A stretch of 10,732 bases of DNA from an uncultured Bacilli bacterium (GTDB lineage: Bacteria; Bacillota_I; Bacilli_A; RF39; UBA660): NCBI GenBank assembly GCA_944350395.1, contig CALVPA010000049.1, forward strand, positions 1-10,732, written 5' to 3'. Below are positions 1 through 6,223 of this stretch, one piece after another. Every line of letters begins with the position of its first letter. Within the stretch, counting starts at the first letter, position 1. Below the pieces are notes generated by a model. That model saw only the letters and a list, made by a program, of their open reading frames with translations, searched no databases and was not told where the DNA came from. The translations under genes and the position numbers were made by a program.

Positions 1-254
1 GTTATGTCTTCATCACTAAGTATTACTACTTCATCTTTATCTTCCTTTTTTTCGTCTTGAGAAACATTTTCTGTACCAGATACAACTGCAATATTGTTCT
101 CTACTAAAATGTTATATAAATTATCCAGTGAATCGCTGTCGATATCTAGTCCTTTGAGCGACTCTGCTAACTGCTCAAAAGTGATGACTCCTTCTTTTTT
201 TCCAATCTCTAATAAATCATTAATTCTCTCTTCTAAAGTTTTAATCTCTACCAT
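1..254 (-). CDS. rpoD: RNA polymerase primary sigma factor RpoD (N-terminal part, runs off left edge)
   Basis: This is the first 84 codons of a minus-strand gene, starting MVEIKTLEERINDLLEIGKK. The segment to about residue 60 has the form of sigma-70 region 1.1: a GKKEGVITFEQLAE stretch, then a helix pair ending in DNLYNILVENNIAVV. In primary sigma factors this domain keeps free sigma off DNA. An acidic linker follows (about residues 62-84, with DEKKEDKDE), as is usual between region 1.1 and region 1.2. The ATG lies inside the end of dnaG, giving a 14-bp overlap, and AGAGGA sits about 10 nt upstream of it. dnaG followed by rpoD is the classic macromolecular-synthesis operon order, which makes the identification firm although the DNA-binding regions 2-4 are outside the window. 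Translation is probably coupled to dnaG. Confidence 0.9.
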   Translation of the reverse strand, partial: MVEIKTLEERINDLLEIGKKEGVITFEQLAESLKGLDIDSDSLDNLYNILVENNIAVVSGTENVSQDEKKEDKDEVVILSDEDI

Positions 255-2004
255 CTTTAACACATCCTCTTTTAATTTCTATTATTTCCTCAAATAACTT
301 CTTTTTTCTGTTTACATCCAATTCATTTTTCATTTCTGCTTTCAATTCTTTTATCTTTTCCCTATCAATTATCTCTTTTACTAAACCTATCACAGCTTCC
401 ATGTCGTCTTCGTTTATCTCGTCTACGTGAACTTGATTTATGATTTCTTTTACGACTTTACTTACCTCTGGATAATTTTCAGAAAACGTTAGATAATCTG
501 CAAAATCGATTTCTTTGTTGAGTTCAAAATAGTATATCAAATTATTCGAAACAAGTCTATATTTACATCTTGGTAAATCTAAATTATAGTGCAAGAATAA
601 TCTCATACAGTTTGTATCGTTCATCATATAATAGAGCATTGTCATAAAAGCTTTGTTGAATTTGTTGTTTATCTTAATTTCTTTAGTATTATCTTCTTTT
701 TTGACTTCGACTTTTACTTCTTCAACTTGCTCTTCGTTCTTAACCTTACTTTTGAGCAATTCTCTATCTAGGTGATACTCGTCTGCAAGTTTGTTTAACG
801 TTATGTCTATTAAAAGTTCGTCGTTGCTATCCTTAATCATGTCTATTACGTCGTTTATATACGCAGTTAAATCTGTCGGATTGCTGAGATTTCGATTTTT
901 TTTCAAAACTATTTCCATAAACTCTGGATAACTCATAGGATTTCTCAAATTATCTTTAAAAGCTTCTACTCCATAAGTTAGTATGTACTCATCTGGATCT
1001 TTCTTACCTGTAAGTCTCACTACACCTATGTCTACGTTTTCTTTCATTAGGCTTTTTCCGAGTGCAATTGTCGCAAGTTCTCCAGCATTATCGTTATCCA
1101 TCGTTATAATGACTTTTACATTAAGTTTTTTTAGTAGTGCAATTTGTTCTTTAGCAAGTGCTGTACCCATCGTTGCTACTACATTTTTGATACCGACACT
1201 GTATATTCTAATAGCATCCATGAATCCTTCGCATATTACTATAAACTTCTCTTGTCTTGCAGCAGGTGCTGCCAAATGATAGTTATATAAATTTTCTCTC
1301 TTCTTAAATATTATCGTCTCTTTAGTATTTATATATTTACTATGAGATTCGCTGTTATAAATTCTTCCACTAAATCCGTTAACTTTACCTGTCGGACTTT
1401 TAAGGGGGAATATTATTCTATTTCTAAATAGATCATATGTACCACGTTCTCCATCAGCGACTAATCCCAACTCGTCCATATCCTTTTTCGATATATTTTT
1501 GCTGCTTAAAAGTTTATATAAAAGATTATTCTCTGGAAGCGCTAGACCGATACTAAAGTCTTTAATAATCTCATCGTTAAGACCCCTATCGTATAAATAT
1601 TTTCTGGCTTCGCTTCCGAGTTCAGTTCTCAAATTATTTTGATAGAACATTGTAGCCAAATTCATTATTTCATAATATTTATTGTTTTTAGCATTTTCGC
1701 TACTCTCTCTTATTACGAAGTTTTCTCCGATTTTATCGGCGACTATTTTGACAGCCTCTAAAAAAGATACGTTTAAATAGTTCTGTACAAAATTGAAGAC
1801 GTTGCCAGTAGCTCCACATACGAAACACTTATATATCTGTTTTTCGGGGCTGACACTCATACTTGGACTATGGTCATCGTGGAATGGGCAAACACCAAAA
1901 TAATTTTTTCCGTGGCTTTCTAATTTGACATATGATTTTATTATTTCTACGATATCCGCGTGATTTTGAATACGGTGAAAATCGTTATTTTGATTATCAT
2001 TCAT
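241..2004 (-). CDS. dnaG: DNA primase DnaG
   Basis: This 587-aa primase is close to the usual length. It makes RNA primers for the replication fork and works with the replicative helicase. The N-terminal CHC2 zinc ribbon shows C39, H42, C60 and C63 (CPFH and CFVC). The catalytic core carries FRNRIIFP (193-200), GFSGR (210-214) and KYIN (223-226). The TOPRIM domain follows, with the metal-binding glutamate in ICEGFMD (E259), the MDNDNAG acidic pair (D303, D305) and DPDEY (336-340). The acidic motif reads DND rather than the commoner DGD, but both metal aspartates are kept. Residues from about 360 are a helical, charged C-terminal region that should bind the helicase; it ends in a basic-acidic helix typical of Bacillota DnaG. 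GAGGGTGAT sits 6 nt before the ATG. The stop codon lies inside the start of rpoD. Confidence 0.97.
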   Translation of the reverse strand: MNDNQNNDFHRIQNHADIVEIIKSYVKLESHGKNYFGVCPFHDDHSPSMSVSPEKQIYKCFVCGATGNVFNFVQNYLNVSFLEAVKIVADKIGENFVIRESSENAKNNKYYEIMNLATMFYQNNLRTELGSEARKYLYDRGLNDEIIKDFSIGLALPENNLLYKLLSSKNISKKDMDELGLVADGERGTYDLFRNRIIFPLKSPTGKVNGFSGRIYNSESHSKYINTKETIIFKKRENLYNYHLAAPAARQEKFIVICEGFMDAIRIYSVGIKNVVATMGTALAKEQIALLKKLNVKVIITMDNDNAGELATIALGKSLMKENVDIGVVRLTGKKDPDEYILTYGVEAFKDNLRNPMSYPEFMEIVLKKNRNLSNPTDLTAYINDVIDMIKDSNDELLIDITLNKLADEYHLDRELLKSKVKNEEQVEEVKVEVKKEDNTKEIKINNKFNKAFMTMLYYMMNDTNCMRLFLHYNLDLPRCKYRLVSNNLIYYFELNKEIDFADYLTFSENYPEVSKVVKEIINQVHVDEINEDDMEAVIGLVKEIIDREKIKELKAEMKNELDVNRKKKLFEEIIEIKRGCVKDGRD

Positions 2005-2057
2005 AAAAAATCACCCTCTAATTATTATTATTCCGGGCTTTTGCCTTTTTTCTCATA

Positions 2058-2092
2058 AAAAATCGAAAAAAGTCTAATTTTTTTCGATTTTT
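2058..2092. repeat. Perfect 14-bp AT-rich inverted repeat upstream of dnaG
   Basis: The left arm AAAAATCGAAAAAA (2058-2071) and the right arm TTTTTTCGATTTTT (2079-2092) are perfect reverse complements around a 7-base centre, GTCTAAT. It lies 54 bp upstream of the dnaG start and 45 bp before the candidate small ORF. If dnaG is transcribed from the TATAAT-like boxes near 2117-2127, the hairpin would be in its mRNA leader. Only two base pairs of each arm are G-C, so RNA stability would be low. It could be an operator, a weak hairpin or a bidirectional terminator-like element; nothing seen here decides among these. Confidence 0.6.
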
Positions 2093-2116
2093 CCCCAATT
2101 TTTTAAAAAGTAACAT

Positions 2117-2127
2117 ATTATATTATA
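2117..2127 (-). promoter_or_regulatory. Candidate -10 boxes for dnaG (overlapping TATAAT pair)
   Basis: On the minus strand this stretch reads TATAATATAAT, two overlapping perfect -10 hexamers. No good -35 is seen 17 bp upstream (GGTCTT or TCTATA). The same DNA read on the plus strand gives TATTAT-like boxes that could serve the 60-aa ORF. Because the region is very AT-rich, this is weak evidence. A start near 2110 would give dnaG a leader of about 105 nt containing the inverted repeat. Confidence 0.3.
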
Positions 2128-2136
2128 GGTGATACT

Positions 2137-2319
2137 ATGTATAGAAGACCTTTCTTTAATGGATTTTTTTGTTTTATGTTAGCGCTTATACTTTGTTGTA
2201 TGATATTTTGGCAGGCTCTCTTAGTACTTATTTTTCCGATTAGATTCAACATATTCATACTTTTAATGGAGATACTGTTTTTATTCTTCGTTCTCTATAG
2301 AATAATATGGCCTCACTAA
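2137..2319 (+). CDS. Candidate small hydrophobic membrane protein, 60 aa, unknown function
   Basis: This is a 60-codon plus-strand ORF beginning MYRRPFFNGFF. After a short basic N terminus the protein is almost wholly hydrophobic, enough for two membrane passes (about residues 9-32 and 36-56), and it ends RIIWPH. The main evidence that it is real is AGGTGAT, a seven-base match to the anti-Shine-Dalgarno sequence, ending 3 nt before the ATG, with AT-rich promoter-like DNA upstream. It runs opposite to its neighbours. It diverges from dnaG, and its last 39 bp overlap tail-to-tail with the 3' end of the ysxE-like gene, so one set of codons must tolerate the other. I do not recognise the family. 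It could be a chance ORF in AT-rich DNA, but without it the 276 bp between ysxE and dnaG would hold no gene. Confidence 0.5.
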   Translation: MYRRPFFNGFFCFMLALILCCMIFWQALLVLIFPIRFNIFILLMEILFLFFVLYRIIWPH

Positions 2320-3174
2320 TTCTTCTGTCTTATAAACGTAATCCAAGTCTTTACCAATTTTCTCACACGATTTAAATTCTTCGTCTAGAAAATTTATATC
2401 TTTTGGCATACAAAGAAGTATTAAGAGAAGAGACAATTCATCATCTTCCAGAGGAAAATTTTTTAAATACGTCTTTAAAACGCTCTTAAATTCTATATTG
2501 AGCGCTTCTTTTTGGTATAGATTATAAATATCTAATATTGGATTATCCGTTATGGCATTATCCCAACTGATGAGGGCCTCTTTTTCTCCCTTTATATAGT
2601 GATCTAAGCCAAGATTGTTGTGTACAACACTAACCCTAGATTCTCTACTATTCTTTACATTTTCGTACCACTCGTTCAATTTTTCTTCACAAAATTTTAC
2701 TTGACTCATGAGTTTTGAAGAATTTCGTATAAACAAGTAATGACTAGGACTCATGAATATTTCACTTTCTATTTCGTCCACCATCTTGCTATATTTGTCT
2801 TTATAATATTCTAAATTTCCTCTGATATTCTCGTATATCTCTTTATATTTATCTTCCCTAACTTCTTTCGAATAAACGGTTTTAGAATGCAGAGATGCAA
2901 CTAATTTAATCATATCGATTGCTTTTTGATCTTTTGGATAATTCGTATCCTCTAAATATTCATAAATATTTACATCTGCCCTAGAGCTGTCGACAATTTT
3001 CGGAAATTCATAAAAATTCCTGCTTATTAGATAATTGTGTAAATCTTTGACGTCCCTTTTACCTTTTGGCTTTACGACGAATTTACCCTCAGTCGAATCG
3101 ATGATTGTACAACTATTTAACTTGGTTATTCTATATGGCTTATATAATTCGTTTATCAGTTCTAAACTATTCAT
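2281..3174 (-). CDS. YsxE/CotS-family kinase-fold spore-coat-type protein, catalytic site degenerate
   Basis: This 297-aa protein resembles the aminoglycoside-phosphotransferase fold family that includes CotS and YsxE of Bacillus spore coats. The N lobe has a beta hairpin with a candidate lysine in KFVVKPK (31-37). The C lobe has VVHNNLGLDHYI (183-194) at the place of the catalytic loop, then LISWDNAITDNPILDIYNLY (201-220) in place of the usual IDWD..A...P..D. In the standard HxDxxxxN loop the catalytic Asp and metal-binding Asn are replaced by N187 and H192, while the later metal Asp (D205) is kept. It may therefore bind nucleotide or protein without phosphotransfer. The start overlaps the end of the spoVID-like gene by 8 bp (ATGAATAG) with only a weak SD (AGAAG), so translation is probably coupled. 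The spoVID-ysxE order is the same in Bacillus, which supports the call more than sequence alone. Confidence 0.75.
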   Translation of the reverse strand: MNSLELINELYKPYRITKLNSCTIIDSTEGKFVVKPKGKRDVKDLHNYLISRNFYEFPKIVDSSRADVNIYEYLEDTNYPKDQKAIDMIKLVASLHSKTVYSKEVREDKYKEIYENIRGNLEYYKDKYSKMVDEIESEIFMSPSHYLFIRNSSKLMSQVKFCEEKLNEWYENVKNSRESRVSVVHNNLGLDHYIKGEKEALISWDNAITDNPILDIYNLYQKEALNIEFKSVLKTYLKNFPLEDDELSLLLILLCMPKDINFLDEEFKSCEKIGKDLDYVYKTEELVRPYYSIENEE

Positions 3175-3880
3175 TAGTTACTTCTGGTATTATGAGTTTG
3201 CTATGAAGTTCTAACGTTTCAAAAGAGTTGTATTCTTTTATCGTATCTATAGTCACATTGTATTTAGTAGCAATGCTTTCAAGACTGTCTCCTTCTCGCA
3301 CGATGTGCACGTGGTAAGTTACATACTCATCTGTATCTAGGCTAGAATCCAATATGAGACTCTTGTCTTCTTCGCTAAGTCTATCTTGGTTTTCTTCTAC
3401 TTTCTCTACTTTCTCTTCTCCCTCTTCTTGTTTTACTTTTTTAAGATTTTGCACTTTTTCGCTCGCTCTATCGGTTTCATTAGGTGTCAAATCGTAGCTT
3501 TCGAATCCATAATCGTTATTTATTTCATCCTCTTTTATCTCTGGGATTTTTGGTTCTACTTTTTTTTCTTCATATCTTATGCCGAAATCTATGTACACAC
3601 TCAGTTCATCTTGTTTTACATTGTATTCGAAGTTGTCTATGTCGTATGAAAGTGTCGATAAGTCTACATTGTTTTCTAATTCGTATTCGAGAGGAAGTCT
3701 ATAGTTAAATGTTTCTTTGTTAATGCTAAGTTCATTCGGCTTGTATTCACCACTTAAAATAAAATCTCCTTTTAAAAAGCCATCGTCTACTGTGAAATCG
3801 TGCTCGAGACTGATAGAACATATCTCTCCTATATTTGTCTTAAAAAGTATGTCCTTTTCATAATTAATAACCTTTTTCAT
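3167..3880 (-). CDS. Short SpoVID-like spore-coat morphogenetic protein with C-terminal LysM
   Basis: This 237-aa protein lacks a signal peptide. Residues about 15-105 resemble the N-terminal domain of SpoVID, the protein that drives coat encasement of the forespore in Bacillus. The similar features are SISLEHDF, DFILSGEYKP, a FNYRLPLEYEL strand and DLSTLSYDIDNFEYNV ending in YIDFGI. Residues 106-186 are a low-complexity acidic linker rich in Glu and Lys. Residues 190-232 form one LysM domain (VHIVREGDSLESIATKYNVT, then IKEYNS and LIIP), as at the SpoVID C terminus. Bacillus SpoVID is about 575 aa, so this one is less than half that length, mainly through a shorter linker. GAAGGAG lies about 10 nt before the ATG. 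It is followed by a ysxE-like gene with an 8-bp overlap, as expected for this family. Whether the host forms spores is unknown; another cytoplasmic LysM protein is the alternative. Confidence 0.75.
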   Translation of the reverse strand: MKKVINYEKDILFKTNIGEICSISLEHDFTVDDGFLKGDFILSGEYKPNELSINKETFNYRLPLEYELENNVDLSTLSYDIDNFEYNVKQDELSVYIDFGIRYEEKKVEPKIPEIKEDEINNDYGFESYDLTPNETDRASEKVQNLKKVKQEEGEEKVEKVEENQDRLSEEDKSLILDSSLDTDEYVTYHVHIVREGDSLESIATKYNVTIDTIKEYNSFETLELHSKLIIPEVTNE

Positions 3881-3923
3881 AAAATATTCTCTCCTTCAAT
3901 TAAATATATTAAAACGCTTTAAA

Positions 3924-3929
3924 ATTATA
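3924..3929 (-). promoter_or_regulatory. Candidate -10 box (TATAAT) for the spoVID-ysxE pair
   Basis: A perfect TATAAT on the minus strand lies 44 bp upstream of the spoVID-like ATG and just downstream of the cdaR terminator, so some promoter is needed here. A TTGACC is nearby but only 6 bp from the box, and no good -35 is found at 16-18 bp. I could not recognise a clear sporulation-sigma (SigE/SigK) promoter. Confidence 0.3.
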
Positions 3930-3943
3930 CTATTAGGTCAAAT

Positions 3944-3970
3944 AAAAAAATTGAAGAATTTCTTCTTCAA
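3944..3970 (-). terminator. Rho-independent terminator after cdaR
   Basis: On the minus strand TTGAAGAA, loop GAAA and TTCTTCAA form a perfect 8-bp stem, extendable to 10 bp with flanking AATT that reaches into the cdaR stop codon. It is followed directly by TTTTTTTATTT. The GAAA tetraloop and U-tract are textbook features. It separates the cda operon from the spoVID-ysxE pair. Confidence 0.88.
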
Positions 3971-5335
3971 TTAATTTTTATTAGCAATCTTTATTTGTAT
4001 CGTCTTAACTTTAGATGTATATGTTGCAGTTAAGTCTTGTCCTTCGACCTTGACTGGAACTTCATAAGTTCCTGGACCATATCCACTTAGGTCTACATAT
4101 GCATATATAGACGATGATTTGATGCTTTCGATTACACTAGATACACCTTTTACTATTACAGTACATGAAGTATCTTCGACATTTACAGTACTAGCAACGT
4201 ATGCTGAGCCTAAATTTTTAGTTTCGATCGATATTCCACTTATCTCTATAGTAGACTCCGAATCGACTGTGACATTTACAGTAGTTGTACCTTCACTCAT
4301 GTATCTTACACCACTAGGTTTTGTAAGAGTTACGTTGTATTCTTTATCACTGTCTAATCCATCTACATCTATCTCAGCAGCGATATATGTATACTTATTT
4401 ATGGTATTTTGATCTCCATATACTCTAACCGTAGCAACACTAGAAGTTGCACTCTTTATAGCATATCCTGTTGCAAGTGAACCGTTAGGTACAACCTTAA
4501 CTGGCAAGTCTACATAATATGAATCAACTTTGATAGTCGCACTTGCAGTATATGGAACAATTTCGACATTGTCTACGACTTTACCACTCTCATCGTATGC
4601 TACCATAGGAATCGAATCGATATCGTATGTTCCAGATTCTGTTAATTCTAGTGTCGATACATCGATTAATGCCTTAACTGTAGCAACTTTCTCTAGAGTT
4701 TCACTAGAACCTTTGACGTATACTTCGCTTTCATTTAATTCGACTTCGCTTACATTTAATTTGCTATCGAGTTTATCTTGATTTAATAGGTCATAAGTAA
4801 GAGTCTTAACGCTTGATACTTTCTCACTTATCTTTACAGTTACAGTTGAAGGATCTAGTTTGTATGTTACAGACTCTACTGAATGATTGTATTTAAGTTT
4901 AACTGTGTATTCACCAGTTTTATAATCGCTCAAATCGAGCACGACTTTATGTTCACCAAGTTGTTTTGCCAAATATAAGTCGCTCTTTCTACCCATGAGA
5001 ATGATATCTACCGTATCTGGTACACCTTCTACAACATATTTTTCTTCATTATATATTACTGTGACTGGCTGATCTGTTATAATCTCACTCTCGGTTTCGA
5101 CTAAATTTATCGCTTTGCTATCCACTAACAAAAAGATGAACAGTGCAACAACTAAAGAGAATATAATTAGTGAATGTGGTTTATTTAAAATACCATCAAA
5201 TCTACCTGCATTTTTCTTAACGATTTTATTTATTCTATATACCAACCTACTTATTGGTACTACTATCACTTTATCTATGACATTGTAAATACCTTTAAAT
5301 ATATTCGCTAGAAATTTACCTGTTTTCTTAATCAT
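3971..5335 (-). CDS. cdaR: CdaR (YbbR-domain) regulator of diadenylate cyclase
   Basis: This is a 454-aa membrane-anchored protein that partners CdaA and modulates c-di-AMP synthesis. A single membrane segment (about residues 54-72, SLIIFSLVVALFIFLL) is followed by an extracytoplasmic beta-rich region. I divide that region into four YbbR repeats at about 85-170, 178-268, 276-360 and 365-450. Each carries the family pattern of a PVKV-like strand, then xVxVxG and a final xVxVxI strand. The start MIKKTGKFLA is chosen over an ATG 27 bp upstream because AGAGGTGA lies 5 nt before it. This start overlaps the end of cdaA by 8 bp (ATGATTAA), indicating coupled translation. About 53 residues of basic, partly amphipathic sequence precede the membrane segment, much longer than the few residues in Bacillus CdaR. 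glmM, the usual next gene, is absent; a terminator follows. Confidence 0.93.
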   Translation of the reverse strand: MIKKTGKFLANIFKGIYNVIDKVIVVPISRLVYRINKIVKKNAGRFDGILNKPHSLIIFSLVVALFIFLLVDSKAINLVETESEIITDQPVTVIYNEEKYVVEGVPDTVDIILMGRKSDLYLAKQLGEHKVVLDLSDYKTGEYTVKLKYNHSVESVTYKLDPSTVTVKISEKVSSVKTLTYDLLNQDKLDSKLNVSEVELNESEVYVKGSSETLEKVATVKALIDVSTLELTESGTYDIDSIPMVAYDESGKVVDNVEIVPYTASATIKVDSYYVDLPVKVVPNGSLATGYAIKSATSSVATVRVYGDQNTINKYTYIAAEIDVDGLDSDKEYNVTLTKPSGVRYMSEGTTTVNVTVDSESTIEISGISIETKNLGSAYVASTVNVEDTSCTVIVKGVSSVIESIKSSSIYAYVDLSGYGPGTYEVPVKVEGQDLTATYTSKVKTIQIKIANKN

Positions 5336-6140
5336 TTTCTTCACCTCTTTCATCAGCGGCATAGAAAATGTCAGTCTTTGGTCTTAGTTCGTTATATAAC
5401 ATTTTCTTAAACTCTTCAAAACTTAAATTATAATTCATCGTACCATTTATTGCGATGCTTATTTTTCCAGTTTCTTCACTAACTACCATAACTATTGCAT
5501 CAGACTCTTCAGAAAGTCCTAGTGCCGCTCTATGGCGAGTACCTAAACTCTTACTCAGCTTATTATCCATACTAGTTTTGAAAACACATCCGGCACATGT
5601 AACTTTTGTTCCTTGTATTATGACACCACCATCGTGAAGAGCACTATTTGGGTAAAATAGAGACTCAAGTATCTGAGCACTTATATCAGCATATATCTTG
5701 GTTGCTGGAGCGATGTATTCTTGAAGACTAACATCTCTTTCGATAGCCATGAGTGCTCCAAATTTGTTTTTACGAAGGTAATCTACTGCCTCCATAATCT
5801 CGTTAACTACTAATTCGCGTTCATCTCTCGTTAGAACCTTGTGTCTACCTAGTAACTGACTTCTACCAAGTTGCTCTAACACTGTACGAATCTCTGGCTG
5901 GAATATTATTATTAGCGCTAGTGGTCCCCACATGATTATGTATTCTAGTAATAATCCTACCGTATATAGATTAAGAAGATTACTTATAATTTTAATTATT
6001 ATTATAAACACGATACCCTTAAAAATGAGTACCATTTTAATGTTGTTCTTTAAATTTTTCAATAGAAAATATACTAAATACCAAACTATACAAATATCTA
6101 TAATCTTGGTAATTAAACTAAAAATTGATGATATTGTCAT
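5328..6140 (-). CDS. cdaA: Membrane diadenylate cyclase CdaA (DisA_N domain)
   Basis: This 270-aa enzyme condenses two ATP to c-di-AMP, a second messenger controlling potassium and osmolyte transport and wall homeostasis. About three N-terminal membrane segments (roughly 8-28, 36-56 and 62-82) are followed by FQPEIRTVLEQLGR (80-93), a family landmark. The DisA_N catalytic domain runs from about 115 to 230, with GALMAIERD (128-136), the DGA-type motif present as LHDGGVII (168-175), GTRHRAALG (200-208) carrying the RHR nucleotide-binding motif, and VVSEETGKISIA (219-230). Glycine replaces alanine at the third position of DGA; the catalytic aspartate D170 and RHR are intact, so activity is expected. 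The start at 6140 follows AAGGAGG with 5-nt spacing. An in-frame TTG at 6161 would place that SD inside the gene. It overlaps cdaR by 8 bp. Confidence 0.96.
   Translation of the reverse strand: MTISSIFSLITKIIDICIVWYLVYFLLKNLKNNIKMVLIFKGIVFIIIIKIISNLLNLYTVGLLLEYIIMWGPLALIIIFQPEIRTVLEQLGRSQLLGRHKVLTRDERELVVNEIMEAVDYLRKNKFGALMAIERDVSLQEYIAPATKIYADISAQILESLFYPNSALHDGGVIIQGTKVTCAGCVFKTSMDNKLSKSLGTRHRAALGLSEESDAIVMVVSEETGKISIAINGTMNYNLSFEEFKKMLYNELRPKTDIFYAADERGEEND
5336..5350 (-). promoter_or_regulatory. Ribosome binding site that fixes the cdaR start
   Basis: The minus strand reads AAAGAGGTGAAGAAA and then ATG at 5335. AGAGGTGA is a strong anti-SD match with 5-nt spacing and lies inside the last codons of cdaA. 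The upstream in-frame ATGs at 5362 and 5353 have no comparable SD. Confidence 0.75.
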
Positions 6141-6173
6141 TTTTTCCTCCTTACACCACAAAATATTATATCA
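6141..6173 (-). promoter_or_regulatory. Extended -10 promoter and SD for cdaA
   Basis: The minus strand has TGATATAAT (6173-6165), a TGn-extended perfect -10. A start near 6158 would give a leader of about 18 nt holding AAGGAGG just before the ATG at 6140. The -35 is poor (TAGAAA at 17 bp, or TTGTAG at 20 bp), which an extended -10 can tolerate. The 83-bp gap after the 100-aa gene, wider than the other joins in the cluster, fits an internal promoter that lets cdaA-cdaR be expressed apart from the upstream genes. Confidence 0.5.
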
Positions 6174-6223
6174 AAATTTATATATCATTTCTACAATATA
6201 TTATTAATAAAATTTTAATAAAT

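Noticed and set aside
94..297. Plus-strand 67-aa ORF across the rpoD/dnaG junction
   Set aside because: It lies antisense to two well-identified genes, has a Ser-rich composition typical of reverse-strand reading, and no SD.
983..1279. Plus-strand 98-aa ORF
   Set aside because: It is wholly antisense to the dnaG TOPRIM region, with no SD or family resemblance.
241..2004. DND instead of DGD in the DnaG TOPRIM motif as a sign of inactivation
   Set aside because: Both metal-binding aspartates and the TOPRIM glutamate remain, the zinc ribbon is intact and the gene is in its operon, so an active primase is expected.
2034..2053. GGGC-TTTT-GCC followed by T-run on the plus strand, as a terminator
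   Set aside because: The stem is only 3-4 bp and no plus-strand transcript is expected to end here.
3386..3708. Two overlapping Phe/Tyr-rich plus-strand ORFs and a pyrimidine-rich tract (about 3409-3429)
   Set aside because: They arise from the reverse complement of the acidic Glu/Lys linker of the SpoVID-like protein. The tract is explained by repeated GAA, GAG and AAA codons rather than a separate DNA element.
4119..4781. Plus-strand ORFs of 97 and 83 aa
   Set aside because: They are antisense to cdaR, Ser/Thr/Val-rich because they mirror beta-rich YbbR repeats, and lack an SD.
6202..6222. All-AT inverted repeat (TTATTAA / TTAATAA) between the 100-aa gene and cdaA as a terminator
   Set aside because: It is seven A-T pairs with no G-C and no proper U-tract; expected by chance in such AT-rich DNA.
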